DNA of 64,000 bases from Onchocerca lupi (GCA_028564675.1 JAOVVO010000016.1:1-64000), one strand, 5' to 3'; positions 41,101-56,600 are shown, numbered from the stretch's first letter. Program-made: numbers and translations. The notes: generated from the letters alone by a model not told the origin.

Positions 41101-44100
41101 ATTTTCAAGTTGCTGTAACAACCGTTTTCTCAAATTTTTAGGTTTTAAGCAAAAAACAAACAATTTGCAAGTTTTCAATCGATTCTATTTTGAAGGTATG
41201 TGTTGTTAGTTACTGCTCCAATTCACATGATGCTGAAATCTTTTAGATTTCAAAAATTAGGCTTATCAAATAGTAGGAAAATAATTTTTTTAATTTCGAA
41301 TTCTTATTTTGAGCAAACTCGATGGATGCAAGTAGGAATTCTTGCTTTTAATAATCAAACTTTCGCCCTTTTGCCTTTCCTTTCAAGCAAATTTTAAAGA
41401 CTTGATTCCGCTTTATTCTATCTAAAATGTCCGTTCACAAAGAATCAAATTTTATGCTAAAAACAGAAAAGAAGTTCTATCTGAGAGTTTGTTCCTTATC
41501 GATTCGAGAAGACATCTAAACTCCATTTTAGCTATAGCGAAATGTTGTCTTTGTCAGAAAAGTGAGTTATGAAAACAATGTAGGATTTTGTGGCACCATG
41601 ATAGCGTGCAAATAGCAAAAAAAATATAATGATACCTAAAAATCTTTAACCCTTGCATTAATCTAAGAATTTGGCAATTGACTTGATGGTAGAATTGATA
41701 GCCTTAGAGGTTTTTGTCAGAGCCTATATCATTTTTCAAGTGTATCAAATACCTGGCTGAAAAATGCAGGAATTATACATATGAGAATCAGTAAACCATG
41801 AATTAGAAATAACACCAGCACTCATTTCCAATGCTCGTTTTACATTCTTTATTTCTATATTTTTCTATTTTTCGTCGCTCACCATAGAAATTTCTGATAA
41901 AAATAGTAAGTACTGCCAGAGCAGAAAAAGGATCTGACTTGAACGATTCTAATTCGAGAGTAATTTGAAAATCGAATTTCACACAATTTGTCACCTCAAT
42001 ATCTTTTTACTTTAAAATGGATTATAGGTTGAAAATGTTGAATTTATTTGAATTTCCAATTTAATCAATTTTTTGGAATTTCCAATTTAGCCGATTCCAT
42101 GTTTGTGCATCTTTCAGAATGATGGCAAAAATTATTCGCGTTTTCCTTATGAAATGCTCTCCAAATTTTCAAAGAAATTGTGCAATTTTTCTTTTTCCTG
42201 TAGACCATATAATTTGAGACTTCTTCGGATTCACCCATCCAGATAACAGATTCTGAAAGAATTTATAGCAAGATCATTCAACTAATATCAACAAGCATTG
42301 TGAATAACCGCACTAAAAATTATGGAATGAGCTGTGGAGCTCGAAGGAAAATGTTGGAAATAGCAAGAACTTTCAAAGAGAGTGATGGAAACTTTTCTAG
42401 TGAGGATGCATGGTTCAAATTCTTAGATATTTTATAAGTAAGATTTCAGTATCTGTTTACAAAGGGGGTACTCGCTGCCAAACATCTTCACAATTTTGTT
42501 GTATTTTTATTCTGACCGAAAAAGTTAGTCAAAACTGAGGTGCGACGAATTGTCAATAAACGTGATTGCCAAGAGGATTCTCCGTGATTTCTGTCTTGTA
42601 TTTAAATCTAAATGCTAAGATTCTTATTTTACGCAAGAAAGAAGTCAAGTTCTTTTTTTAGAAAAAAATTTTTTGGATATAAATGAAAAATGTCAGATAT
42701 GACGGTTAATTTATGCATGCTAAAATTGTAAGATTGCTTAATGCAATTTCTGGGGATGTTCGCTGTCAGAATCTGACGTCTTATGTCTGAATTCTCTGAT
42801 GGCGATTTTTTTGGGACAACTAATAGAAATTTTTAAATACAGCTCAAACGAATTTTCCTGATATATTCCAACCACTTACAAAGATTTATCCTTCCCTATT
42901 TGGAATTTTCTTCATGAAAATTATAGAACGATCTACAATTATTCTGTAATTTCAAGGGAAGACATAAGTTATGCCTTGAAATGATATATATGGAAATATG
43001 CTGAATTAACAAAAAATGTTCATTTTAAACTTGTGCAAGCATCTGCTTTCAAAAGAACTGAAAATCATCGATATATTAAAAAATAATGGATAATCCTGTA
43101 TTCTTGATTTGATTCCAAATTAACCAATCAATATCATGCTACTATTTAATTACTTCTGCCAGATTCTAGATTTATTCGAATATACAATACGGAAAGATAT
43201 TATTCTCAATGAGACCAAAACCTCTTGTTTGCTTTGTTAATAATGTATTTCTATCATAGCGATTTTCGTCATTTACTTCACTTCGTCAAATCAAAGCGTC
43301 GATTCAGATGAAGCTGAATAATGAATATCTTTTTTCCCTCTTCCAATTTATAAGACGAATATCAATCAAATTTAAATAAATTCGAAAAATTTTTTATTCA
43401 TCCAATGATTGCAGCTTTAGGCTGAATTGGAATTCCTTTCTTTAAATAATAACATTCAAAGAGCTGTCTTCCTATACAATTTAATTTCAGTCTTGTAACT
43501 CATTTTTATTCAATATTTTGCACCATTTTGGTTACAATGATGCAAATTTCGGTTTGTTTGAAGGAAATAAAATGATTAATGAAATCGGTGTTCGGCACTC
43601 ACTCAATTTCTGTAATTAAATTTATTTTGTTTTTTTCCTGCAGAATGAACTACAAAATTTGCTTATCGCATGGTCCTGATTTGTTTAACCAGATCCTTAA
43701 CGTCTTTATTTTCTTAGACTTGCAATACTACTCGTTAGCTTATGTTGGGGCAACCCAACCAGCATATTCATTTCAAGACCATCTTGAATTTCCATCTAAC
43801 GAGAGCAATCAAAATAAATGATATATTTTCACGAAATTTCAGTTTTAAATGATGGCAACAGTTTACAGATTCTTCTGTATATTTGAGATTTCTGTCGTCA
43901 TCTCGATTCCATTTCATTTACATATCTCGACAGAAAATCTGGATTCCCAATTACTTATTTCAAAGAAAACAACAATTGGAGCTATTCTTTAAAAAGAAAT
44001 GACTAGTTAACAAGACTCTAGAGGAATTTGAAGCATGCAAATATTCATGCAATATTTAGATATTTAATTACAATAATAAATGATAACTCTAAAACTGTTG

Positions 44101-47100
44101 AAACCAACTCCTCCCTTACTTCCGCTGTTCTCATAATTTTTCAGCGAAATTATATAGCCATAATCAAATTCCATAATCACGTTTTTCGGTACTTAATTCT
44201 CGGAAACTGCATGTTATCATAATTTAAAAATAGTTCGCATTAATTTAAAGCAGTTTTAAACTGCAGAAACAATCAAACATCTTTGGACAACTTACACATT
44301 CTTTTGCAGTGTTGTTAAATCAAAATGTCGTTTTGCTATTGCTACATCTTCAATATTTTATTTTAAATTACTTCCACTCAAATGAATATTTTTTGCAAAA
44401 CTTAACAAAAAATAGATTGTAGTTCTAATGTCAGAATATAGAAACATCTGTAGAATTATGAAGACATTTTCTGTATCTTCTCAATAAGTTTACTGGAATT
44501 TTGGATAAATGACGTCATGTTTGTAAACGCATGGATAGGAGCAATTGAAGCATTGTCTCGTGGGGCATCCCAAAAAAATGTAATAGAATTTTACGAATGA
44601 AATTGAAAAGTGGATAAGAAAATAATTTTTGGAACGTCATTTTGATGTCAAATTATTGCTTTAAGCATTATTAGAACAGAAAGTTAGGTAATTGCTATCC
44701 AGAAAGTACGAATTTTTAATGAATTTCACTACGTTAAGACTAACATTTTAAGTTACCTGACCAACACATACTGTCCTTACAAAATAATCACAGAGCTTTG
44801 AGAACCACTTTGAGAATTTTTTTTTTTTTGAAAAAGTTAATTGAAAATCACCACACTTCATTTCTCCTCCTACTACTTTCCGAATGAACGTTTCACATTC
44901 ACCTCAGATTTTATCAAATCAATTGTTGATTATTTGCTAACGCCCCAATATGTTTATCGTTTATCACTTTGGCATACTATTTTCTACTCCTTCAATCGCG
45001 CAAAACAACGGAAAATTTCGCAAACAATGCAAAAAAGATGGCATTCAAATTGCTTTTGAAGGGATCAAAGATCTCGGCGAAAAATTGCTTGGAAAATTTC
45101 ACTGGGTCATAATTTTATCAATGAAATCATTTTGCTCAATGGTTTCATTTGTATTGTTCATATCATTAGGAAAATGAAATGTCTTTTCAGCTTTTGCCTT
45201 TTCTAGGTAGAAAACAAATATTATTCATCGAAAACTTCTGATTTTGTTGAATTCAACTATGGCCTGTGTACCATGCAAAAAACATTTTTTCCCCTGCTAG
45301 AAACATATGCTGTTTTGTTTCAGCACAAATATTTTTGTTTGTTGCAACACATGGTACTGTGTCAGAATTCATTATTTTCTTCGTTATAAAATATTCGTTC
45401 TTTTTCAGATGCCGTACTTTGCTTCTAATCTAAATTTTCTGATTTTTTCTGTTTTTCTAATATTTTTTTTTTGTTTTTATTTTTCTAAATGTCACCTGTC
45501 AAATATTTTCTGTTTTCTCTGATAAAGTAAACTGTTAGTTTCCTATCCTCAAAAATTGATAAGTAGCATTTTTTGATAATTAATGTACTCAATAACAAAA
45601 ATGAAATTCGGCGGACTATTACTCGCTTTCGATTTCCAACTGCAAAGCGTTCTATTTCATACGAATGACCCTTCACAAAACTCCATTTTTCCCTATTTTC
45701 TCAATACCATAGATTCAGTATATAGTCATAATTATTTACTACTATAAATCTCTGTGATATTTTCATTGTCTAGGAATTCAAATATACATAATTTCTATCA
45801 CTTTTTTTTTCGAAATTTTAATTGGAATTTTAAAATTTCATAGTACATAAGAATAGGGAATTACAAACAATCGAGTTAGTTGTTTGATAATTCCTAGTCG
45901 TCCTCAATCAAACTAACATTTAAACTTGATGTCGAAATGAAAAAAAATAAAGCATTTAACACATACATATATATTGGAAGTTCTATTTTTGTATAATGAA
46001 CACTCGAAATGAAATTCAGAGACTCCTTTTATCCTTGCTAAACATAAATCTAAAATCATCTTCTCAATTTCTGTATACCAACTTTTGACTTCATCGTCTT
46101 AAATTGTGAATCGTTTCATTAGGTGAAATTCGTAGAAATATAAAAATGATTATTAAACTCAAGAAAAAATTTTTCCATTTTAAACACCCTTAAGAGTGTG
46201 ATTCTCTTAACTTTTATTATTGAATGCATTTAATTTATCTTGCTAACTTACTATATTGTGTAAATCAATACTGACTTTAAATATTTAGGTAATGCCATCA
46301 TTTTCATCAGTCAGTTCACCGAGCGATTTGAAAATGGCAAGTTGTTTTTTTTGTTAGAGTACTATGGATTGTAGGGGAAAAATATGCTAATTCAAGTATT
46401 TTGAGTTCGGCGAAGCCTTGACTTCATTTGTAGAAGCGATTAATTAGTTTAATTTCTGAACTTTATTGTTTTTAAAAACATTAATTCATACAACGACGAT
46501 CACAAATTAATAAATCAATGGTATATTTTTAACAATTTTTATATGTTCGTGAAGTGTAAATGACACTCAAGATTGATCTTTGTTTTAGTAACAGGACATA
46601 TAGTGATAAGTAAAAATATTTAGTGATAAGCCGCAAGGCCAATGCCATAAATGGCTTTAAAAAAGAATTCGAAAAATTAATGACAAACATAATATATTGA
46701 ACAGACCTACAAGGATATGTTTTTTTTGGACAGACAAACAAGGATATGTTTGAGAAAGTGGTTAATGAAATTGATAAAAAATAGAAAGGAAAAGGAGAAA
46801 GAAGACTAGCGAACAGGTGAAGGATGTAACTGAACCGAAAACGGGGCTGTATATTCAAAGGACTTTCATGCGCCATTGCCGTTGCCCATATTGCGACTGG
46901 GTTTGATTAAAGATGCTTGTCTATTCAATTAATTAATTGAAATAACTTCATGAACATTGTTTTCTTACTTGAGCTTCATTTCACTATCATATCACCTTAT
47001 CATTTACGAATTTATATTCTCTTACTTCATTCTTGATGATCCAACGTATCAACCTAATTTTGTTGATTTCAATTTTGCATTTCGAAGAAAGTCGCTTACT

Positions 47101-48884
47101 GGAATTAATTTCACGCCATCTAAAAGATTTAATGAGTTAAATGCATATGAAGTGCAATCATTCTCGTCAATAAATCGATTAGTCATTTCAAATTTCAAAG
47201 TTCATTTTTCCTGAAAAGTTATAAAGGAAAAAACTGATTATTTGTAGGATTCAGTATAATAAATTCACTGTACAAATTATATTTTTTTTATCTGGATATT
47301 ATGATTTATAATCAAAAAGGGATTCACAATTAATTCGACTTTTAAAAAATCCAGAATTTCAGAGATGGGATGATTTCCATGAAGTATTAAAAATTACTTT
47401 CAAGAGGCAATAAAATGGCATGTAAAAACTGCCTCACATCTTTACTGCACAGATCAGAACGTAGAAATAACATACTTTATTCCTGATTGCAATAATTACG
47501 GTTTTAATCAGGATCAGCTGAATTTCAAAGGAGTATCAATCATCAGGATATGGACGTACACCAAAGTTATTCTTATTTAATTATTCTAGATTAACTCCAA
47601 ATTGTGTACCTATTCAGAGAGTTGTCCCTCTCTGGATAGATTTACATTGTTTTGTTGAGCTAAAATTTGACCATCCAAATTAAGTGAAACGTATTTTCGT
47701 TTTTTTTTTTTTTTAATGATTATGGTACATTTGTCATCATTCAACTCAACTAATACAAATCCTTTAACCGAAAATTAGAGAATACCAGCAACATGTGACT
47801 TGTGATAACATGCAAATTTTCATTTCTTTATTTTTCTTTCATTCGATTTTATCTTTCTGATATTCATGTCAGTCTGTCAGCCGACCAAATAACAGCAATA
47901 CACTCTACAGCATTATTCATGCTTTATCAGTACGAGGTATTAATAGCTCGATCGGTAAGTTAACCAACAGGAACCTAATGCATCAAAGCTCTAACCGATT
48001 TGCTTTTTTTTTGAACAGTGATGTTTCGATCTTAAACCGTTAATTAATGGTCGCAAAAAATTGAACGCATGATGGAGCTGTTTTTTCTTCTTTTATATCT
48101 TTGTTTATAGAAACATGTATTGCCACGAAAGAAGTACCTATCACAGTTGATGAGTACCAGAAGTTGTCATTTATAAAAGTTACAGCAGTCATTTTGCATC
48201 CAGAATTCGGACTATGATTAGTTCATTTCTCATTTGAATGTCAAGGAAGTGCTTAACACTGCATTTTGTTCGCAATAATTTATGCATAACTATTATCTGC
48301 GATTGATTTAAAATAACTTCTCGTCGTCTTAGTCCTTAGATGAATGAAGAACTTTAACGAATTATCAGTTGAAATACTTCCACAGACATTTACACCAGAT
48401 AAAAGTGGTTAATATACCTGGTTAAATGTTATGTTAACAATACAAATTTACGAAATGAATATTAAAATTTAGTATTTATTTCACAAATCATGATAGAACA
48501 TTGATGATTATTTCTAAAATCTTCGTCTTCATTCATCAATGCTAATTTATATGAACCAAGAGCGCTTAATGCGCTATAACCTTTACAATTTCCAGCTTTA
48601 AAAATGTTTTAAACAGAGTTTTCATTTATATACTGATCAGATCAATACGATAACTACGATTCATAAATGGATTACTTTCATCTTCTTTATCTATGTTTTG
48701 CGCATTATGTTGATTGAATTTATAGAAGCATATGATTTATATAGAATTTCCAGAAATCATAAAAAATCATTTAAATACAATGTCAAGGCAATTTTCTCAT
48801 TTAATGATACTGGTGACCGAGTGAATAATAAATGATGTAGCCGCTTACTTGTTAGACAAGGAGATTTTTTGGATGATTGAGGCT

Positions 48885-48955
48885 GTTATTTACTGTAATT
48901 TGTTATTTAATTATTTACTGTAATTTGTTATTTAAATTATTTACTGTAATTTGTT
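48885..48955. repeat. Tandem repeat, period 24-25, three copies
   Basis: The unit TTATTTACTGTAATTTG is repeated three times, separated by short TTATTTAA-type stretches. Copies two and three differ by one inserted A. It lies in non-coding DNA. Confidence 0.85.
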
Positions 48956-51680
48956 CTCCGTAAGCTCGTCTTGTTTAATAATGATGTCTATGAGCGTAGA
49001 CTGGACAATTTGGTGCATTCGAAAGGATTAGTTTGAAGTAAAGAAAATCTAAAAGTGCTTTTGCGAAAACAATGCTCACTGGCGAATTTGCGCACCGTCA
49101 CTGATCCCGTGACCCAAATTTAACTGGCGATAAAAAAAACTGAGCATGCCATTAGGAAACTAGTTCATTTCAACTTCACTGCAACAAATGCCCATCCGAA
49201 GAACTCAAAATACCCGTTTCTGTCCATCTGCCTCCTCATTCGCCTAAAATTTCTCTTCTCACATCAGTGCCATTTACTAAATTCTATTTCCCTTTCAATT
49301 ACTCTACTTTTGACTGTATCTCGCCATGAAAATGATATAACAATGTGCTACTTCCATTATTCTTGATAAAAACATAAATCTATTAATGTAGAAAAAACGC
49401 CAGACAGGATTCCAAAACACGTTTCGTGAAATGTCCTCAATAAGACAACAATCATTGTGAAGAAACAAGACAAACAAAGAGCGATATGACGATTTGATCA
49501 TAGTATATCAACAGGAGTATAGTCTTATTTCATAGAAAATATATAAAAGCTTTGCATTTAAGGTTAAGCACATCTAAGATGTTATGAGATGATGATCAGA
49601 TGTGGAAATCTAAGAAAATCATGAATTAAGACGAATTCACTTACTGAATCAACCAAATGAATTTGTCCCTCAATAATCTGCAGAATTCGTTCCTGGTTGG
49701 GCTAATTATTGAACAAAAGATTTCTGCATCCGGTCTATCGAATTGTGAGAAATATTTTTTTGCAACAGGGGAAATGAAAATATATCAAAATTGATTGCAT
49801 TTAAACTAAATAGCAGTTTTTTTAAAATTCTCCGTGAGGTCATCTGTTGCCAGATGTTTTTCTTTATTTTTATTTCATTGCAAATGTTGGCTTATCTCTA
49901 TGCTCATTTCTCTGTGTATCATTTTTTTTTTCTCCTGAAAAACGAGAGGTGATTGTACTTGCGTTGCATGAATTTTTGATACTTTCATAGCAAGTATATC
50001 TCTATTTCTATCTCAAAAAATGATTTCGAATTTCTTGAAATTTACAAATCAAATCGCTTCGATTAGCTAACACTAGGAAAAAATGTAGCAAAATTTTGAC
50101 ACCATGCTGCTTTTTAGCTTGAATAGGATAAAATGTGAGCAGATAAATCCCAGCTACACACGGTTCATTTTTAAAACGGAGATTAAAGAGATTTTTGATG
50201 TTCATTGTCAAAGAAGTTTTCAGAGAGGAATTTTAAAAAAAAAAACCAGTCTTCTTTTTTCCAAAATTTATTTAAAAAATCGTTTTAGTAGTGCATATTT
50301 TCGCCAGAATACCATACAAATGTTTTGAAAAGCGACTTTTATCGCTTGCAAACATATTTGTTCAGATATTTTAAGGAAAGAAAGTCCCTTAAACGAAAGA
50401 AAGAAGAAATTCCACCAGCTTCATGAAAAGTGCCTTCCAATATGACTGATATATGTCCTGCGATCATTATGTTTGCTTAAACAAAACACTAATGAGACGA
50501 AAGTGCAACGAAGCGTTGCGACCCACTTTCAAGAAAATGATTTTTTCGGAGAATTAAATCGGAGATCATTGGAAGCACCACTCGCTCGTAGATGAACTGC
50601 CTGTCGAAATACCACACATCTTGTTTCCTTTTTTCAGTTTATTGTTGTGGAATATTAAATTGCATAATTCTTGACTAAAGATATGATTGAATTGCAGTTT
50701 GCAATAATAATTGCAGAAAAGGCATAAAAGCACACAAGGTTATTGTTTGGAAGGTTGCCTTGCTACATTGGCTGTACATAGCCTGGAATTATTTTTCTTT
50801 TGTTTAATTATTAGGAAGAAACGTCTTGCAATTGCAATTTGACTGATTTAGATAACTCTGCCTTTCTTTCTCATCAAGCTTGCGAAGTCTGATGTTATTA
50901 TGATTGGTTTGAAAGACATTAAGTGATTCTTGCAAATTTTCTGCTTTCAAGAGCAGAAAGGACTATATGAGGCGCATTATTCTATCAAAAATAACCACTG
51001 AAAAGTAGTGTTTACGCAGCAAAAATGTTTAGAATTTTAGGTCAAGATAAAAGAATTTGGACAACTTTATCGCTGCATGAACTGGAAATACACAGAAAAT
51101 TCCGAACCATGAATTTTTTGTGTTAATCCCAATTGTTGACAAGAAACTGAATTATCCTTCAGGCAAATATTATCTCATTTTAGGTACTTGGGCATTGCAG
51201 AAGCATTGAGTTACTTTTTCAATAGTAATTATTCAGGAATTAGGCTGAAATCATGCGCTGTTTATTGCTTTGCTTTGAAAAATTTTTTCGAAATGACAAA
51301 TTAAATTAGCTCTCATAAAAGTTATGACATCTAGATCTCTGATTGAACAGTATTTGTCAATCATAGCCGACACATAGACCAGGCATGGGATTTGCTTAAT
51401 TTATTATAAATGATCGTTAGCAAGCAGTCAATTTGTCACCAGCAGGTAGGACCATTCAAATTGTAAAGAGCGAAAAAAGTAGGAATTGAATATTATGGAA
51501 TGTTTCAAGACTACTTATGCGAAAATCAAATTATCCTTATTAAAATATTTAAATTCTAAATACGACAAATTACTGTAATATGTGCTTCTGATAGTACCAG
51601 TTTCCTGTACTGCTGGATCAAAGTTGATTTTTGATATCATGATTTTAAGTGATTCGAAATGCAAAAGTGCATGGATGAAT

Positions 51681-53640
51681 TAATATTAACGGAGAGTTAT
51701 TGCAGGGATTATAATTGATGAATGTAAAGATAGAGGTGATAGGGGAGAAGAAAAAAGTGAATGGAATGAACCGGTAATGCTGCATGTCGTGGGTAAGGAA
51801 CAAACGAGGAATTTAGGAATATCTTTTGAAGAATTAGTGAAGAAAATGGGAGAAAGTAGGTGAAGATGAGTGGGATTATGGTGGTGCTCAATGTGCAGAT
51901 ATGAGTGTAAAGGGGAGAGGTGCAGAAGCACATCCGGAGTTTGATTTGGAGGCCGAGAAGGGCCGCAGGGCAGAGTGTACCGGAACGGGTGTTCATGCAG
52001 ACCGGATCCTAGATATGGTGGGTGCGGAGGTGTAGGTATCTGTTCTTGTTAACTAACTGCCCCTTCCCTTACTCATCCATCTCTTGACGGGAGGTGCGAT
52101 GAGATTGGATGGTATCCTCCCCAGGTACCGGTCTTCCCGGATCCACTCGCTCATTGTGCCAGTTCAAAGTGCAACCAGATGACCATGGACTAGAAATCTT
52201 CATTTTCTCTTCTCTCTTCATGCAATTGATGAGAACAGGAAAGGCGACAATACCACATTTCCTATCCTTCTACTCCACAATTCGTTTTTTCTCATCCGAT
52301 GATACTGTTGGACTGATGATAAACCAAGGAACAAGCTTTGAGGAAGAGAAGTGGAACCAGCAATTTCATCTACTACTACTATTGCACGCCATGTAGACAC
52401 ACGTATACGACTACTACCACTGTGTCACATCAATTCTTCTCCGATTACGATTCGCGATTTGCAAGGAAATCCAGATTCTCCACTAAACTACCGATCTATC
52501 TCTCATGCCTACTTCCTTCAACAGTTTCAATTACACCATATTTCGCCATCGAGCAATACATTTCCCATAGCAACATACATATATCTCCACCACTCTTAAT
52601 GATCTTTTTAACTTTTCATACACCTGATGTTTGAAAATATAAAATGTCCATTATACGCATGCCAATAATATGTTCTTTTTCGTTTTCTGAGTGGTTTTAC
52701 TAATTTTATAAAAAGAAATATCTTCTTCCGACCTTTCTATCAATCTCTCTTCGAACTTCTAATCATCCATTTCGTACTTGATAAAAATCTTTTGTGCATC
52801 GTAGTTTAAACAGTGATTTTGTAGTTCAGAGCATATGTCAATGGCAAATTTGGCTATAAAATCGTATGAGACTGGAACTTGGCCATAAAATTGTGTAACA
52901 CTGGAACTGTACAGGTAGACAAAAGTGATATTGCCATCCATTTCGCTGATGATCAATTTATAAAGGAGAAGAAAAAGCTTGGGATGGGGTAAGTATGCAC
53001 GCTTCAATAAATCTGAAATTTAGATGTAGTATGTGCGGCGGCTATTCATCAAGATAACTGAGGTGCAGAAGGGCAAGAAGAAAGTCAGTGTGCGGCAAAA
53101 AAGATGGCAAAATTCTGAAGCAAGTGAGAAATAAACAGGGAGGGAGGTATTATAGGCTGTGCGGCATCGGTTAACGCAAAATCTGTACGAAATTTGCTGA
53201 TCGAAAAGGGAGCTGAAAGAATGAGAGAGAGAGGATTTTTGAATGAAAGTGGTTGTTTCTGTTTCTGGTTTTCAAAAGGTAGAAAATGAAGGGCGGAGCA
53301 TTGACGGGACGCCCTTCGACCAGTCCGGTTCAACGTCGTCATTCCGGTGACCAGTGACCATCCGAGGCTGCCATCACGGTCAAGTTCGCCTCCCTTGCCC
53401 TGCCTCCTGCTGCCACCCAACGGATACATCATTGCTTCTACTGTTCCTCCACATACAGTTACCCTCCACACGCTACAGCAGCAACAACAACAACAACACC
53501 ATCAACAATAACAACAACAATAACAACAACAACAATAACAATAACAACAACAACAACGACAATAACAACAACAACTACTACTACAAGAACAATAATAGTA
53601 GCAATTCCGAATATCAATCCTAAGAAGATACACTGCCGCT
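51681..53640. other. GC-elevated island with overlapping open frames, no recognised gene
   Basis: Base composition rises clearly above the surrounding DNA. Both strands hold overlapping open frames: minus 51686-51931, 51709-51996 and 53085-53471 (128 residues, the third-longest in the window by frame length); plus 52109-52396, 52338-52634 and 53354-53623. None shows a domain. A plus-strand stretch at about 51945-52050 reads a Gly/Cys-rich peptide (GPQGRVYRNGCSCRP, GGCGGVGICSC), preceded shortly upstream by a stop and with no good acceptor. The island may be a promoter with 5' exons, a non-coding transcript, or decayed coding DNA. Confidence 0.35.
53474..53600. repeat. AAC/CAA-type trinucleotide array
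   Basis: About 125 bases of mostly AAC and AAT units with interspersed AGC, GAC and TAC. In one plus frame it reads as a long Asn run followed by Tyr residues before a stop. That frame has no recognisable protein around it, so I treat the array as a microsatellite. Confidence 0.85.
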
Positions 53641-56600
53641 TCTTTTATATATTGGGCCGCTGACATCTGTTTGGAAGCATTCATAATATGCTGGTAAACT
53701 TATCCCTATTTTTCTCATAAGTTTGTTGATCTCTGAGATAACAATCGTTAGTTAATATCATACCTTTTAATCCGTCTTTTGACTTCAAATCCAGAATAAA
53801 GGATTTATTTATTTATTTTTTTGCCTAATAGAATTTTTAATTAAACTTCCTGATTGTTCGAAAAAATTTAACTCATCGATATATTATGAAATACTCAAAC
53901 AATCTGATCTGGAAGACAATTCCATCGTTATATTGCAAGTTATCTTCACGTCGATAGAATCACAATTCTATTTTTCATCTGTCTTTATTTTTATTACAAG
54001 CCTTTTAAATTCATTTCAAATCCTGCTTTGTTTCATTTTCCTGTTCAAAAATATCTTTTCTTTGACCGAGGCTTGGAAGACAGATTTTAAATATTGAATG
54101 CTCACTTCGTCAGCTGCTCAAATTGAATAGTGACCATAAATGATCACTGCTAGAATTTTATAAGCTTTATCCAAATCATCATTTTCATGCAGTCATTTCT
54201 AACCAATATCCCACTAGTATACACAGCATAAGTATTCTTCCTATATTCAAACCGATTTTGCAATCTAAGTCCTTCATGACATTTGTTTATTTTAAATTGA
54301 AGTAAAGATTTTCATCACTTCATATTCTCCAATAATTCAGATTTAATTTGCTCAAAATTTGCTTTTTGAAAACTTAAAAACCATTTTGAATCCTGAATAT
54401 ATATTTTGCAACAAATAATATATTTGTAGATCTTATTGCAGTGCTAATCAGATTTTAGCTAGTTCAAAGTCCATTACTTAATAGATATGGATTATAGCTA
54501 AAACCATCTACAGCTAAAGCCATTTATACTGAATAAATTTATCCAATCTTAGTTTGATCTATTTTGTAAAGAAACGGTTTAAAGAAAGAAATTATAAAGC
54601 TCTGTTATAAAATAAATTGAGAAACTGATCTTATTTTGACCCATATTAATTTGCATTTGCTGTTTCCCTTCCTCTATCAGTGTTTAGTAATGAATTTCTA
54701 TTTATTGTTCGTAGTTAGGACATCTATTTTTCCTAACATTAAGTACTGCATTAATCATAAACAACTTTTTGCATCGCTCAAAATTAGGCTCCGAACATGA
54801 GTTGGGATGAAAATTGGTTCCGGGGATATGTTTCCGGTTTTCCTCCTCTTTTACCTCTTCCACTTTCTTCTCCCCATAATATTGCATTTATCTTTTATCT
54901 TACATAAATTATCGTTCATCCCCCTAGCAACCGGTCTTTTCATTGTAAATCACAGCAACACACCAGTATATCGTGAATTAGTGGCCATTAACCAGATGAG
55001 CCTTTTGACTAACTTTCAAAGTGATCTCTTTTTTTCTGCAAGCAGTCTAGATATGTAATGTAGCGATCATATTTCTAAATAACTCATGTATCTGGTTGTT
55101 TGTCCAGTATTTCGGCTTTGAAAAGGAAGAACCAAGTATAGTCCACAAACAAAAAACCGGTTTTCTATGTCCTTTGTCTGGTTGCGAATTGAAGTCCAAT
55201 TTTTAATGTGTCCCATAAAAGTTTATAAATTTGAAATTTTCATTTTTTTTCTTTTTTTTTGTCAACTTTCATTTTGACCAGCATAGAGTTTAGCGTTTAG
55301 TGAGGTCACAAATACTTTCTTATGCTTCGCAGCTTTTCAGTTACAATTGAAATTTAATAAGGGTAAAATTTATTTGCTGAAAATAATTTTGGTTATTTTC
55401 GGCCATTCTCGTAGTAGGTAGATTAAATTCTTTTTCCATTCCATATTGAATTTTACTACATTTTAAGAGAGACGATGCCTACTGTTGATTTCATCGCTCA
55501 ATATTTCTGCCTAATCAAATGATCCACTTTAATTATAATGATAATTATAAACCGTTCACGATGCCAATTAAAAAAAAAATTCGTAAAGTTACTGAGAAGA
55601 TGTATATCATGAATGCCAGTAAAAGGTGGGATGGCCGTAGATAAAAAAAATCTCGTCATGTATTCTTTATTTCGAATATTTTTCTTAACAGATGATCTTT
55701 TCTGAATAATACTACTGAGAAAAAAAAAAAGCTTGCGTAAACTATAGTTTAAATGTGTTTATGCTTAAATATGTGTAATGTGTTGTAGCACGATAATAAT
55801 ATAGTAAATGCGCTTTTGAAGAAATTGTTAGTACGAGTGTGTGAGCAGCGGACAATTTCGTATCATTGTCGTCGTCGTCTCGTCGTATCATTCATATTAA
55901 TAGAAATGTATAAATGTTAAGTGTAAGTATAATTCGTCTCGTCTCATCTATACGAAAAAAATTGACGTGAAATGTTTGCATAAGAGTAGGGAGAATGGAT
56001 GTACCAGGGACGGGGAATGAAATGCGATGGGATCTTCTTGCGAACATTGATATCAGTAATAGATGTATCGTCGTCACAATAGCATGATCATATCAGTCAC
56101 TAGAAACAACTTCTCAATAATATGACAGCATTTTCTGGAGATGGATAACTTCATATTCATTTATAATAAATATACGGAATTGAATTATCTGGAAAAGGAC
56201 ACTAAAATCTTTTGACACAGAAGAATACGAGTTTTTTTCGAAGTATTGTGGAACAAAATCCTCTGTAGAAAAATATAGAAACTTGGGCAGATCTAAAATC
56301 ATATAAATGACTATAAAAAGGTTAGAAATTTTTGATATCAAATAATATTAAAATTACCAAAAAGACTAAATGTTATTTAACTAATTATTAATGAAGTCGT
56401 TATAATGTCAATGAATGAAGGAAAGGAAACGAAACGAAAATCTGAAGAAAAAAGCCGAATACATATAATAATTAATTATTAAAACCCCAGGAAAACTATA
56501 TATTTTGTTTATTATATGTATAGATATATTTCATTTATGTTATCAAATTATCTTAAAAAGCTAAAAAGGACAAAAAAGAAAAGCTCGAAATGATGAATAA

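Larger units (their letters stand above)
31792..51680. other. Long gene-poor AT-rich region
   Basis: About 20 kb in which I recognise no gene. Open frames of 60-115 codons occur on both strands (for example 36325-36534, 37733-37987, 43579-43821, 46529-46876, 46957-47214), but they are short, biased to AT-rich codons and carry no motif I know. The interval contains a 25-base poly-A run at 33894-33918 and several short tandem duplications. It may be intergenic, or the inside of very large introns of a gene whose exons lie outside the window. Confidence 0.45.

Noticed and set aside
53085..53471. Minus-strand frame of 128 codons
   Set aside because: Balanced composition but no recognisable domain, and I found no partner exons with agreeing phase. 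Kept only as part of the GC-elevated island.
53474..53623. Poly-asparagine protein
   Set aside because: The reading is produced by a trinucleotide microsatellite and has no supporting exon structure or flanking domain.
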